DNA from: CAVQZA01 sp963718355
Lineage (GTDB): Bacteria > Actinomycetota > Thermoleophilia > Gaiellales > Gaiellaceae
Direction of reading: 5' to 3'
Length of the DNA stretch: 64,000 nucleotides
Assembly: GCA_963718355.1 (NCBI GenBank)
Contig: CAVQZA010000015.1
Coordinates: 17,279-81,278 of the forward strand
A program made the translations under genes and the position numbers. The notes beneath the pieces are model-generated. The model had not been told where the DNA came from, made no database searches, and saw only the letters and a list, made by a program, of their open reading frames with translations. How positions within the stretch are numbered: the first letter of the stretch is position 1; each line of letters opens with the position of its first letter. Shown one piece after another: positions 23,792 to 30,793 of this stretch.

Positions 23792-24687
23792 ATCGCTGCG
23801 TAGGCGACCGCGACCTCGGCCGCGAGGCCTGCGTTCGCTGCGACGAGCTCCTTGTTCGCCGCGGCGGTGCGGCCGTCGGAGTGCTCGTGCAGGTACCCGA
23901 GGATGAACGGCGTGACGGCCTGGCCGGAGACGTGCTCGCGGTCGGCGGCGGCCAGCGCCTCCTGGATCAGCGGCTCGACCTCGAGGCTCTCGTCCGGGGG
24001 CCTGCCGAGCACGAGCGCGGTATGGCGGCCGAGCCGCCAGTGCGCGTCGGCGATCCGTGCCGCCTCGTCGGCCGTCTCGACCCGCGCCGAGACGGGCGGC
24101 CCGCCGTCGGCGGCATAGAAGAGCGGCATCGTGTCGCTGCGCCAGCCGAGGACGGGCACGCCGAGGGTCTCGAGCAGCTCGGCCGTCGCGGGCACGTCCA
24201 GCAGCGACTTGACTCCCGCCGAGACGACGAGTGCCTCCGCGCGGGCCAGCTCGCCGAGGTCGGCCGAGACGTCGGGCGGCGCCGGGAAGCCACGATGCAC
24301 GCCGCCGAGGCCGCCGGTGCCCATGAAGCCGATCCCGGCCACGCGCATCGCGGCGAGCGTGCCGCCGACGGTGGTCGCGCCGAGCGCGCCCTGCGCGATG
24401 CAGGCGCCGAGATCGCGCGGCCCGACCTTGCGCGCCGTCGCTCCCGCTTCGTCGAAGAGCTGGAGATCGTCGTCGGTGAGGCCGATTCGCAGGCGGCCTT
24501 CGATGATGCCGATGGTGGCGGGGATCGCGCCGGCGGCCCGGACGCGGCGCTCCGACTCGCGCCCGACCGCGGCGCCCTCACCGGCGGGGAAGCCGTGCGA
24601 GATGAGCGTCGTCTCGAGCGCGACGACGGCGTGGCGGGCGCGCAGCGCGTCCTCGACCTCGGGGTGGAAGGTGGTGAGATTCTTCAC
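23788..24687 (-). CDS. psuG: Pseudouridine-5'-phosphate glycosidase
   Basis: The 299-residue enzyme reversibly cleaves pseudouridine 5'-phosphate to uracil and ribose 5-phosphate. Family motifs are VALETTLISHGFPAGEG near the N-terminus, GIIEGRLRIGL, TTVGGTLAAMRVAGI, FMGTGGLGGVHRG and the catalytic-lysine region VVSAGVKSLLDVPATAELLE. Its GTG start at 24687 overlaps the PfkB kinase stop (GTGA), so the two enzymes are made together, as expected for pseudouridine salvage. Full length for the family. Confidence 0.94.
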   Translation of the reverse strand: MKNLTTFHPEVEDALRARHAVVALETTLISHGFPAGEGAAVGRESERRVRAAGAIPATIGIIEGRLRIGLTDDDLQLFDEAGATARKVGPRDLGACIAQGALGATTVGGTLAAMRVAGIGFMGTGGLGGVHRGFPAPPDVSADLGELARAEALVVSAGVKSLLDVPATAELLETLGVPVLGWRSDTMPLFYAADGGPPVSARVETADEAARIADAHWRLGRHTALVLGRPPDESLEVEPLIQEALAAADREHVSGQAVTPFILGYLHEHSDGRTAAANKELVAANAGLAAEVAVAYAAI

Positions 24688-25481
24688 GGAGTTGCTCCCA
24701 TCCTGCCGATGCAGCGGGCCGCCGCGTCGAGGGCAGCCTCGGGCCCCGCGACGAGGTACCCCGCTGCGAGAGCGTCGCCGGCGCCTGTCGTGTCGACAAC
24801 CTCCGCGGGATGCGCGGCCAGTTCCTCGCCCGAGGAGAGCAGGATCCCGCGCTCGCCGAGCTTCAGCACCCATTCCGGCGCGGGCAGCCCGCCGAGGACC
24901 ACGCGCTCGTCGTCGTTCGCGAACACGATGTCGGGGGCGAGCTCCTCGACGAGCTCGCGAAAGCGCTTCGGACCGTAGGCGGCGATGTCGGGCGCCGAGG
25001 AGAGGTCGAGGCTCACCCGGCCGCGGACGAGCTCCCGCGCGCGGAGCGCCGCCCGGGCCATGGGCTCACGCAGCAGCGCGTACCCCGAGATGTGGAGGAC
25101 GTCGCAGCCCTCGAGCCACGCGGGGTCGAGCTCCTCAGGCGCGAGGTCGGGAGCGACGCCACGGTCGGAGGCCATCGTCCGCGTCGGCCCAGGCCCGACG
25201 AGCGAGACGACGACGCCGGTGCGCCCGTTGGCGACCGGGCCGAGCACCTCGACTCCGCGTTCCTGCGCGTCGGCTCGCACGAGCCCCGCCGCAGCGTCGT
25301 CGCCGAGCTTGCAGAGCACCCGGGCCTCCGCACCGAGCATCACGGCCCAGGCGGCGACGTTCGCGGCCTGGCCTCCGGCGCCGGTGCGCGTGGTCGTCGG
25401 CACGTCGCCGTCAGGCACGAGCGGCGTCTCGAGCCGCACGATCACGTCGAGGAGCAGGTCACCGAGCGTGCAGAGCAGCAT
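24684..25481 (-). CDS. PfkB-family carbohydrate kinase, probable pseudouridine kinase
   Basis: The 265-residue ribokinase-like enzyme has LGDLLLDVIVRLE, RTGAGGQAANVAAWA near residue 30 and the catalytic anion-hole motif VVDTTGAGDALAAGYL near the end. The coupled psuG gene makes pseudouridine the likely substrate (PsuK); adenosine or ribose kinases share the fold. I start it at ATG 25481, giving the proper N-terminal strand. GGGAAG about 9 nt upstream is a weak ribosome site, and TATTCC (25508-25503) may be the -10 box. It is somewhat short for the family. Confidence 0.85.
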   Translation of the reverse strand: MLLCTLGDLLLDVIVRLETPLVPDGDVPTTTRTGAGGQAANVAAWAVMLGAEARVLCKLGDDAAAGLVRADAQERGVEVLGPVANGRTGVVVSLVGPGPTRTMASDRGVAPDLAPEELDPAWLEGCDVLHISGYALLREPMARAALRARELVRGRVSLDLSSAPDIAAYGPKRFRELVEELAPDIVFANDDERVVLGGLPAPEWVLKLGERGILLSSGEELAAHPAEVVDTTGAGDALAAGYLVAGPEAALDAAARCIGRMGATP

Positions 25482-25502
25482 CCGCGCATCTTCCCAGGCC
25501 CG

Positions 25503-25512
25503 GGAATACACT
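25503..25512. promoter_or_regulatory. Overlapping divergent -10 boxes (TACACT plus / TATTCC minus)
   Basis: TACACT on plus (25507-25512) ends 6 nt before ATG 25519. TATTCC on minus (25508-25503) lies 21 nt before the kinase ATG. They share two bases. Confidence 0.42.
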
Positions 25513-25518
25513 CGCTGG

Positions 25519-25719
25519 ATGGACGCCATGGGACGTCGCGCCAAGCTCCGCTCGTTCGCGCTCGGAGGCCTCGTCGGCGCCTCGGCCGCGATCGCCGCCG
25601 CCCGCCGGCTCCGCGGGCAGTCGGCCCAGAGGCGCACGACTCCCGCCGGCCTCGCGGCGTTCGAAGAGGCGCCGTGTTACCGCGAGCTGGTCGACCGCGA
25701 GGAACGCGGCGGCGTGTAG
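25519..25719 (+). CDS. Small hypothetical protein with one hydrophobic helix
   Basis: The 66-residue protein begins MDAMGRRAKLRSFALG, has a short hydrophobic stretch (ALGGLVGASAAIAAARRL, about 14-31) and an acidic C-terminus FEEAPCYRELVDREERGG. Its reality is supported by a perfect leaderless promoter layout (TACACT, 6 nt, ATG) and by actinobacterial-like basic-helix-acidic architecture. The last 43 nt overlap the convergent glycosyltransferase gene. Function unknown. Confidence 0.6.
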   Translation: MDAMGRRAKLRSFALGGLVGASAAIAAARRLRGQSAQRRTTPAGLAAFEEAPCYRELVDREERGGV

Positions 25720-27308
25720 TCGAGCCGGCCCAGCGCGACGAGAGCCGTGTGGAGGTTCACGTCGGCGGCGCCGAGGTCGAGCTCCTTGCCGAGCCGCTCG
25801 ACTGCGCTGGTCTGTTTCAGGAACTGGATCTCCGTCCTCGTCGGCGCGCGGCTGCGGATCACGAGGAAGGGCCCGAAGACGCGCGCCTCGAACACGCTAC
25901 TCGGCACGCGGAGTGGGATCGTCGTGCGGCGGACGGCGTTGTTCGTGTCGCTCGCGTCCAGCACCCAGACGCCGCGCCCGAGCGGTAGCCGCTTCGTCTC
26001 CAGTGCGACGAGCGCGAGGCTCGGATCGGCCCGCGGGACGACGGTGCGCGTGATCGCGCCGCCGTTCTCCCACGCGCCGAGGTAGAGCGGGTCGTAGCCG
26101 AAGAGCACGTCGCTGCTGCGCCCGCTCTGCGCGAGCCACGTCGAGGCCGCGTGGCGGGCTGCGACGCGGGCGCTCGACTCGCCGCGGAAGAGGAGCGGGG
26201 TCTTGTGCCAGGCCCAACCGACCTCCGTTGAGAGGAGGGCGACGACGGCCAGCGCGGCGACCGGGACGAGCGCCCGGCGCGTGCGAGCCAGGGCGACGAA
26301 GGGCACGGCGACGAGGGTGCTGAAGAACGGCAGCGCGAAGATCAGGTGGCGCGTCTGCGGTGAGGTCGCGCTCCCGAGGTGCGCGACGATCAGCGCGAGC
26401 GTCGGCGTCCCGAGCGCACAGGCCACGAGCAGCGCGCTCCGGCGGCGATCGCGCACGAGCAGGAAGAGACCGACCGCCGCGAGCGCAAGCGTCACCCAGA
26501 GCGTCCCCGTCCAGCCGGCGGAAAAGTCGCCTGCGGCCGCGCGGAGGTAGCGCAGCACTCCGAGCGGCCCTGACAGTGGGCCGCCGCCGCCGACGCCGAC
26601 ATCGAACCGGTCGGCGAGAACCACGCTCGCGCGCCAGAACGGGATCCCGAGCACCAGGATCGCCCCGAACGCCCAGGCCGCCTCCCGCACGCGTTCGCGC
26701 CGGATCAGGACGTAGAGCCCCTGCGAGGCGAGCACGAGCACGCCGTACGGGTGCGATGCGACGACAAGGAGGCCCGCGAGCGTCCAGATCGTCCAGGCGC
26801 GCCGGCCGCCGCGCTCGAGTGCATGCAGCAGCGCGAGATACGAGAGGGCGCTCGTGAACAAGAACATGCTGTACATCCGGCCGTAGATCCCGTGGAAGAG
26901 GAGGATCCACGAGCCGGACGCGAGCACGGTCGCGACGAGCGCGGTCGTCCGGTCGGTGAGACGGGCGGAGAGCGCCGCCAGGGCCGGCAGGCTCGCGACG
27001 GCGAAGAACGCGGAGATGAGCCGGAGCCCGGTGAGGCCGCCACCGGTGTGGGCGACCGCCCAGGCGAGGACGTAGTGAAGCGGTGCGCCGCCGCGCTGGT
27101 GCAGGACGATGTGGAAGAGGTTGCCCAAGGAGCTGCGGCCGACGAAGAGCGCGAGCGTCTCGTCCTCGTGGGGCGGCCAGGCGTGCAGGCGCAGCAGCAG
27201 GAATGCTCCGACAGCGACGGCACAGACTCCGACGCCGATCCGGAAGGCCCGCACCGAGATGTCCTTTGGAGGCGTGTCTGTCTCGGGGGCGGGGCGGAGC
27301 ACGGTCAC
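25677..27308 (-). CDS. GT-C glycosyltransferase (family 39/ArnT-like), polytopic
   Basis: The 543-residue membrane protein has about eleven to thirteen hydrophobic segments. The first large extracytoplasmic loop has HAWPPHEDETLALFVGR, whose DE pair corresponds to the GT-C catalytic acid motif. FHGIYGRMYSMFLFTSAL follows, as in PMT/ArnT-type enzymes using lipid-linked sugars. The C-terminal part (from about 370) is a soluble domain. Start: GTG 27308 gives the longest frame, but GTG 27302 lies 9 nt after a TAGAAC box (27317-27312) and is equally plausible. Acceptor unknown; envelope glycosylation likely. Confidence 0.82.
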   Translation of the reverse strand: MTVLRPAPETDTPPKDISVRAFRIGVGVCAVAVGAFLLLRLHAWPPHEDETLALFVGRSSLGNLFHIVLHQRGGAPLHYVLAWAVAHTGGGLTGLRLISAFFAVASLPALAALSARLTDRTTALVATVLASGSWILLFHGIYGRMYSMFLFTSALSYLALLHALERGGRRAWTIWTLAGLLVVASHPYGVLVLASQGLYVLIRRERVREAAWAFGAILVLGIPFWRASVVLADRFDVGVGGGGPLSGPLGVLRYLRAAAGDFSAGWTGTLWVTLALAAVGLFLLVRDRRRSALLVACALGTPTLALIVAHLGSATSPQTRHLIFALPFFSTLVAVPFVALARTRRALVPVAALAVVALLSTEVGWAWHKTPLLFRGESSARVAARHAASTWLAQSGRSSDVLFGYDPLYLGAWENGGAITRTVVPRADPSLALVALETKRLPLGRGVWVLDASDTNNAVRRTTIPLRVPSSVFEARVFGPFLVIRSRAPTRTEIQFLKQTSAVERLGKELDLGAADVNLHTALVALGRLDYTPPRSSRSTSSR

Positions 27309-27352
27309 GGCGTTCTACCATCACCGGCTGCGCTGGTACGGTTTGCCGCCCC

Positions 27353-27676
27353 ATGCCCATCTACGAGTACAAGTGTCCGAACGGGCATCTCTTCGAGATC
27401 TTTCAGCGGATGAGCGATGAGCCGGCGAGTGTGTGCGAGGTCTGCGGCGAGGGGCCGGTCGAGCGCGTGCTGCATCCCGTCGCGGTGCACTACAAGGGCT
27501 CGGGGTTCTACTCGACCGACTACGGCAAGGGGTCGGGCAAGCGGCCCGCGGCCTCGCGGGAATCGTCCGATTCATCCTCGTCCTCGGGGTCCGACTCGTC
27601 GTCGTCCTCCACGTCCTCGTCGTCGGACGGCTCGGGCTCGGGCGGCGATACGAAGCCGAAGGCCGCCGAGAAGTGA
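27353..27676 (+). CDS. FmdB-type zinc-ribbon protein with serine-rich tail
   Basis: The 107-residue protein has an N-terminal zinc ribbon, MPIYEYKCPNGHLFEIFQ with CEVCGEG supplying the second knuckle. HPVAVHYKGSGFYSTDY follows, the usual FmdB layout. Residues 65-97 are a low-complexity Ser/Gly/Asp run before a KPKAAEK end. FmdB proteins are small regulators of unclear targets; the name comes from formamidase operons. TACGGT (27337-27342) ends 10 nt before the ATG. Confidence 0.9.
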   Translation: MPIYEYKCPNGHLFEIFQRMSDEPASVCEVCGEGPVERVLHPVAVHYKGSGFYSTDYGKGSGKRPAASRESSDSSSSSGSDSSSSSTSSSSDGSGSGGDTKPKAAEK

Positions 27677-27745
27677 CAGTTCCGGCGCACGTTGCGCGCA
27701 ACGCGTCACACATCTCGGATTAGGGTCGAGCCAGGGCGGGGGCTC

Positions 27746-27758
27746 GGGGCTTTGCCCC
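27746..27758. terminator. Short hairpin, possible terminator between fmdB and LCP genes
   Basis: GGGGC, TTT, GCCCC forms a five-pair stem followed by TT on plus. It lies in the 119-nt convergent gap 27677-27795, which otherwise holds nothing I can name. Confidence 0.4.
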
Positions 27759-27795
27759 TTTGGGTGAAGTCGTTTCTACGCGCGGGCGCGCCCGT

Positions 27796-28977
27796 CTAAC
27801 GGAATGTCTGGCTGCCGACCACGCAGCCCGGCCCGTACAGGCCAGAGCCCGGCGCCGGCGGCTGCGGCGCGGAGTCGCCGGTGACCATGTGGATCACGGC
27901 GAAGTTCTCCTCGGTCGACACGATCACCGATTCTCCGCCGATGCTCGACGCGCTCCCGCCGAGCCGGCAGTGCAGCACCCGGCCGCTCGGTGCCCGGAAC
28001 TTGACCCAGCCGAGCTGGAGGAACTGCCCCGCGGACATGTCCGTCGCCAGTGGCTTCAGCAGATCGGCGCCGATGAACGGCAGCTGAACCGCCGTCCCGA
28101 CGCTCGCCAGCTTGCTTTCCACCGCCTGCAGCACGGCCTGCTGGCGTCCGCCGCGGCTGATGTCCGAATCGGCCGGGTTCAGCTGGTTCTCGCGCACCCG
28201 TGAGTAGATGAGAGCGCGCTCGCCGTTCATGTGCTGCGGCCCCTTCGCGAACGCCCAGCCGCGCCACTGGTCGCAGCGCGCCTGTGTCTTGAACGGACAG
28301 TCGAAGCGGTTCGACAGGATCGGCGCGGGCACGTTCACCGTGACGCCCCCGAGCGCATTGATCAGATCCTTGAAGGAGGCGAGATCGACGACGGCTACGT
28401 GGTTGATCGGCAGGCCCGTGAACGCCGACACGGTCCTCACCGCGAGCGCGGGCCCCCCGAGCTGCATCGCCGTGTTGATCTTCCCGTTCCCGTAACCGGG
28501 GATCTCAACCCGCAGATCGCGCGGGATCGAGAGGTACGCGATGCGGTGCTTCCCTGGATCGGTGCGGACGAGCATGATCGAGTCGGAATGGCGATCGTCG
28601 GCGCGCGCCGCGCTGCCGTTGTGGTCGGTTCCGAGCAACAGGATCGTCGTCGGCTGCGACACGAGCAGGCCGCCTTGCTTCGTGAGGGCGGCCTTGGCCG
28701 ACTTCGGTAGCCGCCGGTTCGCAGCCGCAATGCCGCTGCGGAACGAGAGGTAGCTGGCGGCGCCCCAGACGACGATCAGGATCAGGAGAACCCCCAGCGT
28801 GAGCAGGACGATGCGCTTCCGACCGCGGCGTCGCCGCGTCGGCGCGCCTCGCTCGGGCCGGTCCTTCCCGCCCCTCGACGGCGGCGCCTCATCGACCCCC
28901 GGCCGCGACGTCAGAGGCACCTTCCCTCTGGCTCGGCCGCCCTTGTAGACGCGATAGGGCTTGTCTCCGGCGGCCAT
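27796..28977 (-). CDS. LytR-CpsA-Psr (LCP) family protein
   Basis: The 393-residue protein has a basic cytoplasmic N-terminus (about 1-55), one membrane helix (RIVLLTLGVLLILIVVWGAA) and an LCP domain with ILLLGTDHNG, DDRHSDSIMLVRTDP, YLSIPRDLRVEIPGYG, KINTAMQLGG and the arginine motif SRGGRQQAVLQAV. LCP enzymes attach teichoic acids, arabinogalactan or other glycopolymers to peptidoglycan from lipid carriers. All polyprenyl-phosphate-binding arginines appear present. ATG 28977 is chosen because it lies 10 nt after TACCAT; an upstream in-frame ATG would collide with the ROK gene. Confidence 0.9.
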   Translation of the reverse strand: MAAGDKPYRVYKGGRARGKVPLTSRPGVDEAPPSRGGKDRPERGAPTRRRRGRKRIVLLTLGVLLILIVVWGAASYLSFRSGIAAANRRLPKSAKAALTKQGGLLVSQPTTILLLGTDHNGSAARADDRHSDSIMLVRTDPGKHRIAYLSIPRDLRVEIPGYGNGKINTAMQLGGPALAVRTVSAFTGLPINHVAVVDLASFKDLINALGGVTVNVPAPILSNRFDCPFKTQARCDQWRGWAFAKGPQHMNGERALIYSRVRENQLNPADSDISRGGRQQAVLQAVESKLASVGTAVQLPFIGADLLKPLATDMSAGQFLQLGWVKFRAPSGRVLHCRLGGSASSIGGESVIVSTEENFAVIHMVTGDSAPQPPAPGSGLYGPGCVVGSQTFR

Positions 28978-28986
28978 CCGGCGGGC

Positions 28987-28993
28987 TATGGTA
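28987..28993. promoter_or_regulatory. Shared symmetric -10 region (TATGGT plus / TACCAT minus)
   Basis: TATGGTA contains TATGGT on plus (28987-28992) and TACCAT on minus (28993-28988). Each ends exactly 10 nt before its gene's ATG (29003 and 28977). Neither start has a ribosome site. Confidence 0.5.
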
Positions 28994-29002
28994 CCCGCGA
29001 CC

Positions 29003-29914
29003 ATGGCGGGCGAGCGCGTGATAGGCGTCGACCTCGGCGGCACCAAGATCCTCAGCGGGCTGATGCGCCGTGACGGCGGGATCGAGCGGCGCTACGAGAT
29101 TCCGACCCCACTCGAGTCACAGGAAGCTGTGCTCGGCGGCCTGGACGCGGCGGTCGAGGAGCTGCTCGATGACGATGTGGCGGCGATCGGCTTCGGCATC
29201 CCCTCGACGATCGACCAGCAGCGCGGCGTCGCGATCGGCTCGGTCAACCTCCCGCTTCACGACCTCCCGTTTCGCGATCGGATGCGGGAGCGCTTCGGCG
29301 TCCCGGTCGGCATCGAGAACGACGCCAACGCCGCCGCGATCGCCGAGTGGAAGGCCGGCGCCGGCAAGGGCGCGAGCGACATGGTGATGCTCACGCTCGG
29401 CACCGGAGTGGGCGGCGGCGTGATCTCCGGCGGCCGGCCGCTGCGGGGCTCCGTCGGCGCAGCAGCCGAGCTGGGGCACATGGTGATCGAGTTCGACGGG
29501 GTGCCCTGCCAGGGTGTCTGCACCGGCCGCGGCCACCTCGAAGGACTCGCATCCGGCTCCGCCGCGACCCTCAAGGCGCAGGCTGCGTTCGGGCCTGCTG
29601 TCGATGCCCACCGGCTCGTCCGGCTGGCCAACGACGGCGATCCCACTGCGCTCTCGATCCTCGACGAGATCGGGCGCAAGCTCGGCGCCGCGATCGGCAC
29701 CCTCGTCAACATCTTCGACCCGCAGCTGGTCGTGATCGGCGGCGGCTTCGGTACGGCGGCGAAGGACTACCTGCTCCCGCCCGCGCGCGAGATCACGGTG
29801 CGCGAAGCGCTCGAGCCCGGCCGTCACACGGTTCGCGTCGTCCCGGCCGAGCTCGGCTCGAGCGCCGGCCTGATCGGCGCCGGCTTCGTGGCGTTCGAAG
29901 CGCTCGATTCCTAG
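29003..29914 (+). CDS. ROK-family glucokinase
   Basis: The 303-residue sugar kinase has the phosphate-1 motif IGVDLGGTKILSG, VGIENDANAAAIAEW, the glucose-binding MLTLGTGVGGG and AAELGHMVIE. It phosphorylates glucose or N-acetyl sugars with ATP. The ROK zinc motif CxCGxxGCxE appears here as CQGVCTGRGHLE: spacing is altered and the third cysteine is His. Glucokinase is the default call; N-acetylmannosamine or fructokinase are alternatives. The next gene, rsmI, begins on its stop (TAGTG). Confidence 0.9.
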   Translation: MAGERVIGVDLGGTKILSGLMRRDGGIERRYEIPTPLESQEAVLGGLDAAVEELLDDDVAAIGFGIPSTIDQQRGVAIGSVNLPLHDLPFRDRMRERFGVPVGIENDANAAAIAEWKAGAGKGASDMVMLTLGTGVGGGVISGGRPLRGSVGAAAELGHMVIEFDGVPCQGVCTGRGHLEGLASGSAATLKAQAAFGPAVDAHRLVRLANDGDPTALSILDEIGRKLGAAIGTLVNIFDPQLVVIGGGFGTAAKDYLLPPAREITVREALEPGRHTVRVVPAELGSSAGLIGAGFVAFEALDS

Positions 29915-30717
29915 TGCCGCTCGCCGTCTGCGCCACGCCGATCGGCAACCTCGACGACGTCACGTTGAGGCTGCTCGAGGAGCTTGCAGCGGCCGACGTC
30001 GTTCTCTGCGAGGACACGCGGCACACGCGGGTGCTGCTCCAGCGCCACGGGATCGAGGCGCGGCTGCTCAGCTACCACCAGCACAACGAGGCGGCGCGGA
30101 CTGCGGAGCTCTTGCCGCGGCTGCGCGCAGGCGAGCGGATCGCGCTGGTCAGCGACGCGGGCCTGCCCGGGATCAACGACCCGGGTGCGAGGATCGTCGC
30201 CGCGGCGCTCGAAGCGGGGGTCGCGGTGACCGTTCTCCCCGGGCCCTCTGCGGTCGAGACAGCCCTCGTGGCGAGCGGCCTCGTCGGTGAGCGGTACCAG
30301 TTCGTCGGGTACCTGCCGCGTGCCGAGAAGGCACTGGCCGACCTCTGGGCGGAGCTAGCATCCTGGCCGCACCCGGTGGTCGCCTTCGAGTCGCCGAAGC
30401 GGCTGCCGAAGAGCCTCGAAAGCCTTGCGCAGGCCCAGCCCGAGCGGGCCGTCGCCGTCTGTCGCGAGTTGACGAAACGCTTCGAGGAGGTCGTCCGCGG
30501 CAGCGCCGTCGAGGTCGCCGCACGGTTCCGCGAGGCGCCGAAGGGCGAGATCACGCTTGTCCTCGGCGGTGCTGTGCCGGCCGGCGTTGGGGACGGGGAA
30601 GCCGCGACGGCCGTCTCGGAGCTCGTCGCTGCAGGCTTGCCGCGGCGGCAGGCGGCCGATCTGGTTGCTCGGCTCACGGGCCGGCCGCGCAACCGCCTCT
30701 ACCGCGACTCTCTGTAG
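29914..30717 (+). CDS. rsmI: 16S rRNA (cytidine-1402-2'-O)-methyltransferase RsmI
   Basis: The 267-residue SAM-dependent enzyme methylates the ribose of C1402 in the ribosomal P site. Signatures of this tetrapyrrole-methylase-like family are ATPIGNLDDVTLRLLEEL, LCEDTRHTRVLL, LVSDAGLPGINDPGARIV, LPGPSAVETALVASGL and AFESPKRLPKSL. The C-terminal helical domain ends LTGRPRNRLYRDSL. GTG 29914 overlaps the ROK stop by one base. Full length. Confidence 0.95.
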   Translation: MPLAVCATPIGNLDDVTLRLLEELAAADVVLCEDTRHTRVLLQRHGIEARLLSYHQHNEAARTAELLPRLRAGERIALVSDAGLPGINDPGARIVAAALEAGVAVTVLPGPSAVETALVASGLVGERYQFVGYLPRAEKALADLWAELASWPHPVVAFESPKRLPKSLESLAQAQPERAVAVCRELTKRFEEVVRGSAVEVAARFREAPKGEITLVLGGAVPAGVGDGEAATAVSELVAAGLPRRQAADLVARLTGRPRNRLYRDSL

Positions 30718-30723
30718 TCTAAT

Positions 30724-30752
30724 TTGACAACGACAGGGTCGGCTGCTACCGT
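30724..30752 (+). promoter_or_regulatory. Canonical housekeeping promoter TTGACA-N17-TACCGT
   Basis: TTGACA (30724-30729), a 17-nt spacer and TACCGT (30747-30752) make the best two-box promoter in the window. TTGACAAC recurs at 30772-30779. Start 30794 (GTG) has GGAGGT 7 nt upstream, so this transcript has a normal leader. Confidence 0.7.
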
Positions 30753-30793
30753 GCGCAATACGTTGGCAATCTTGACAACACGGAGGTAAGCCC

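Noticed and set aside
27541..27660. Serine-rich repeat in fmdB as a tandem DNA repeat
   Set aside because: The codons vary and no fixed period is kept; this is ordinary protein low complexity.
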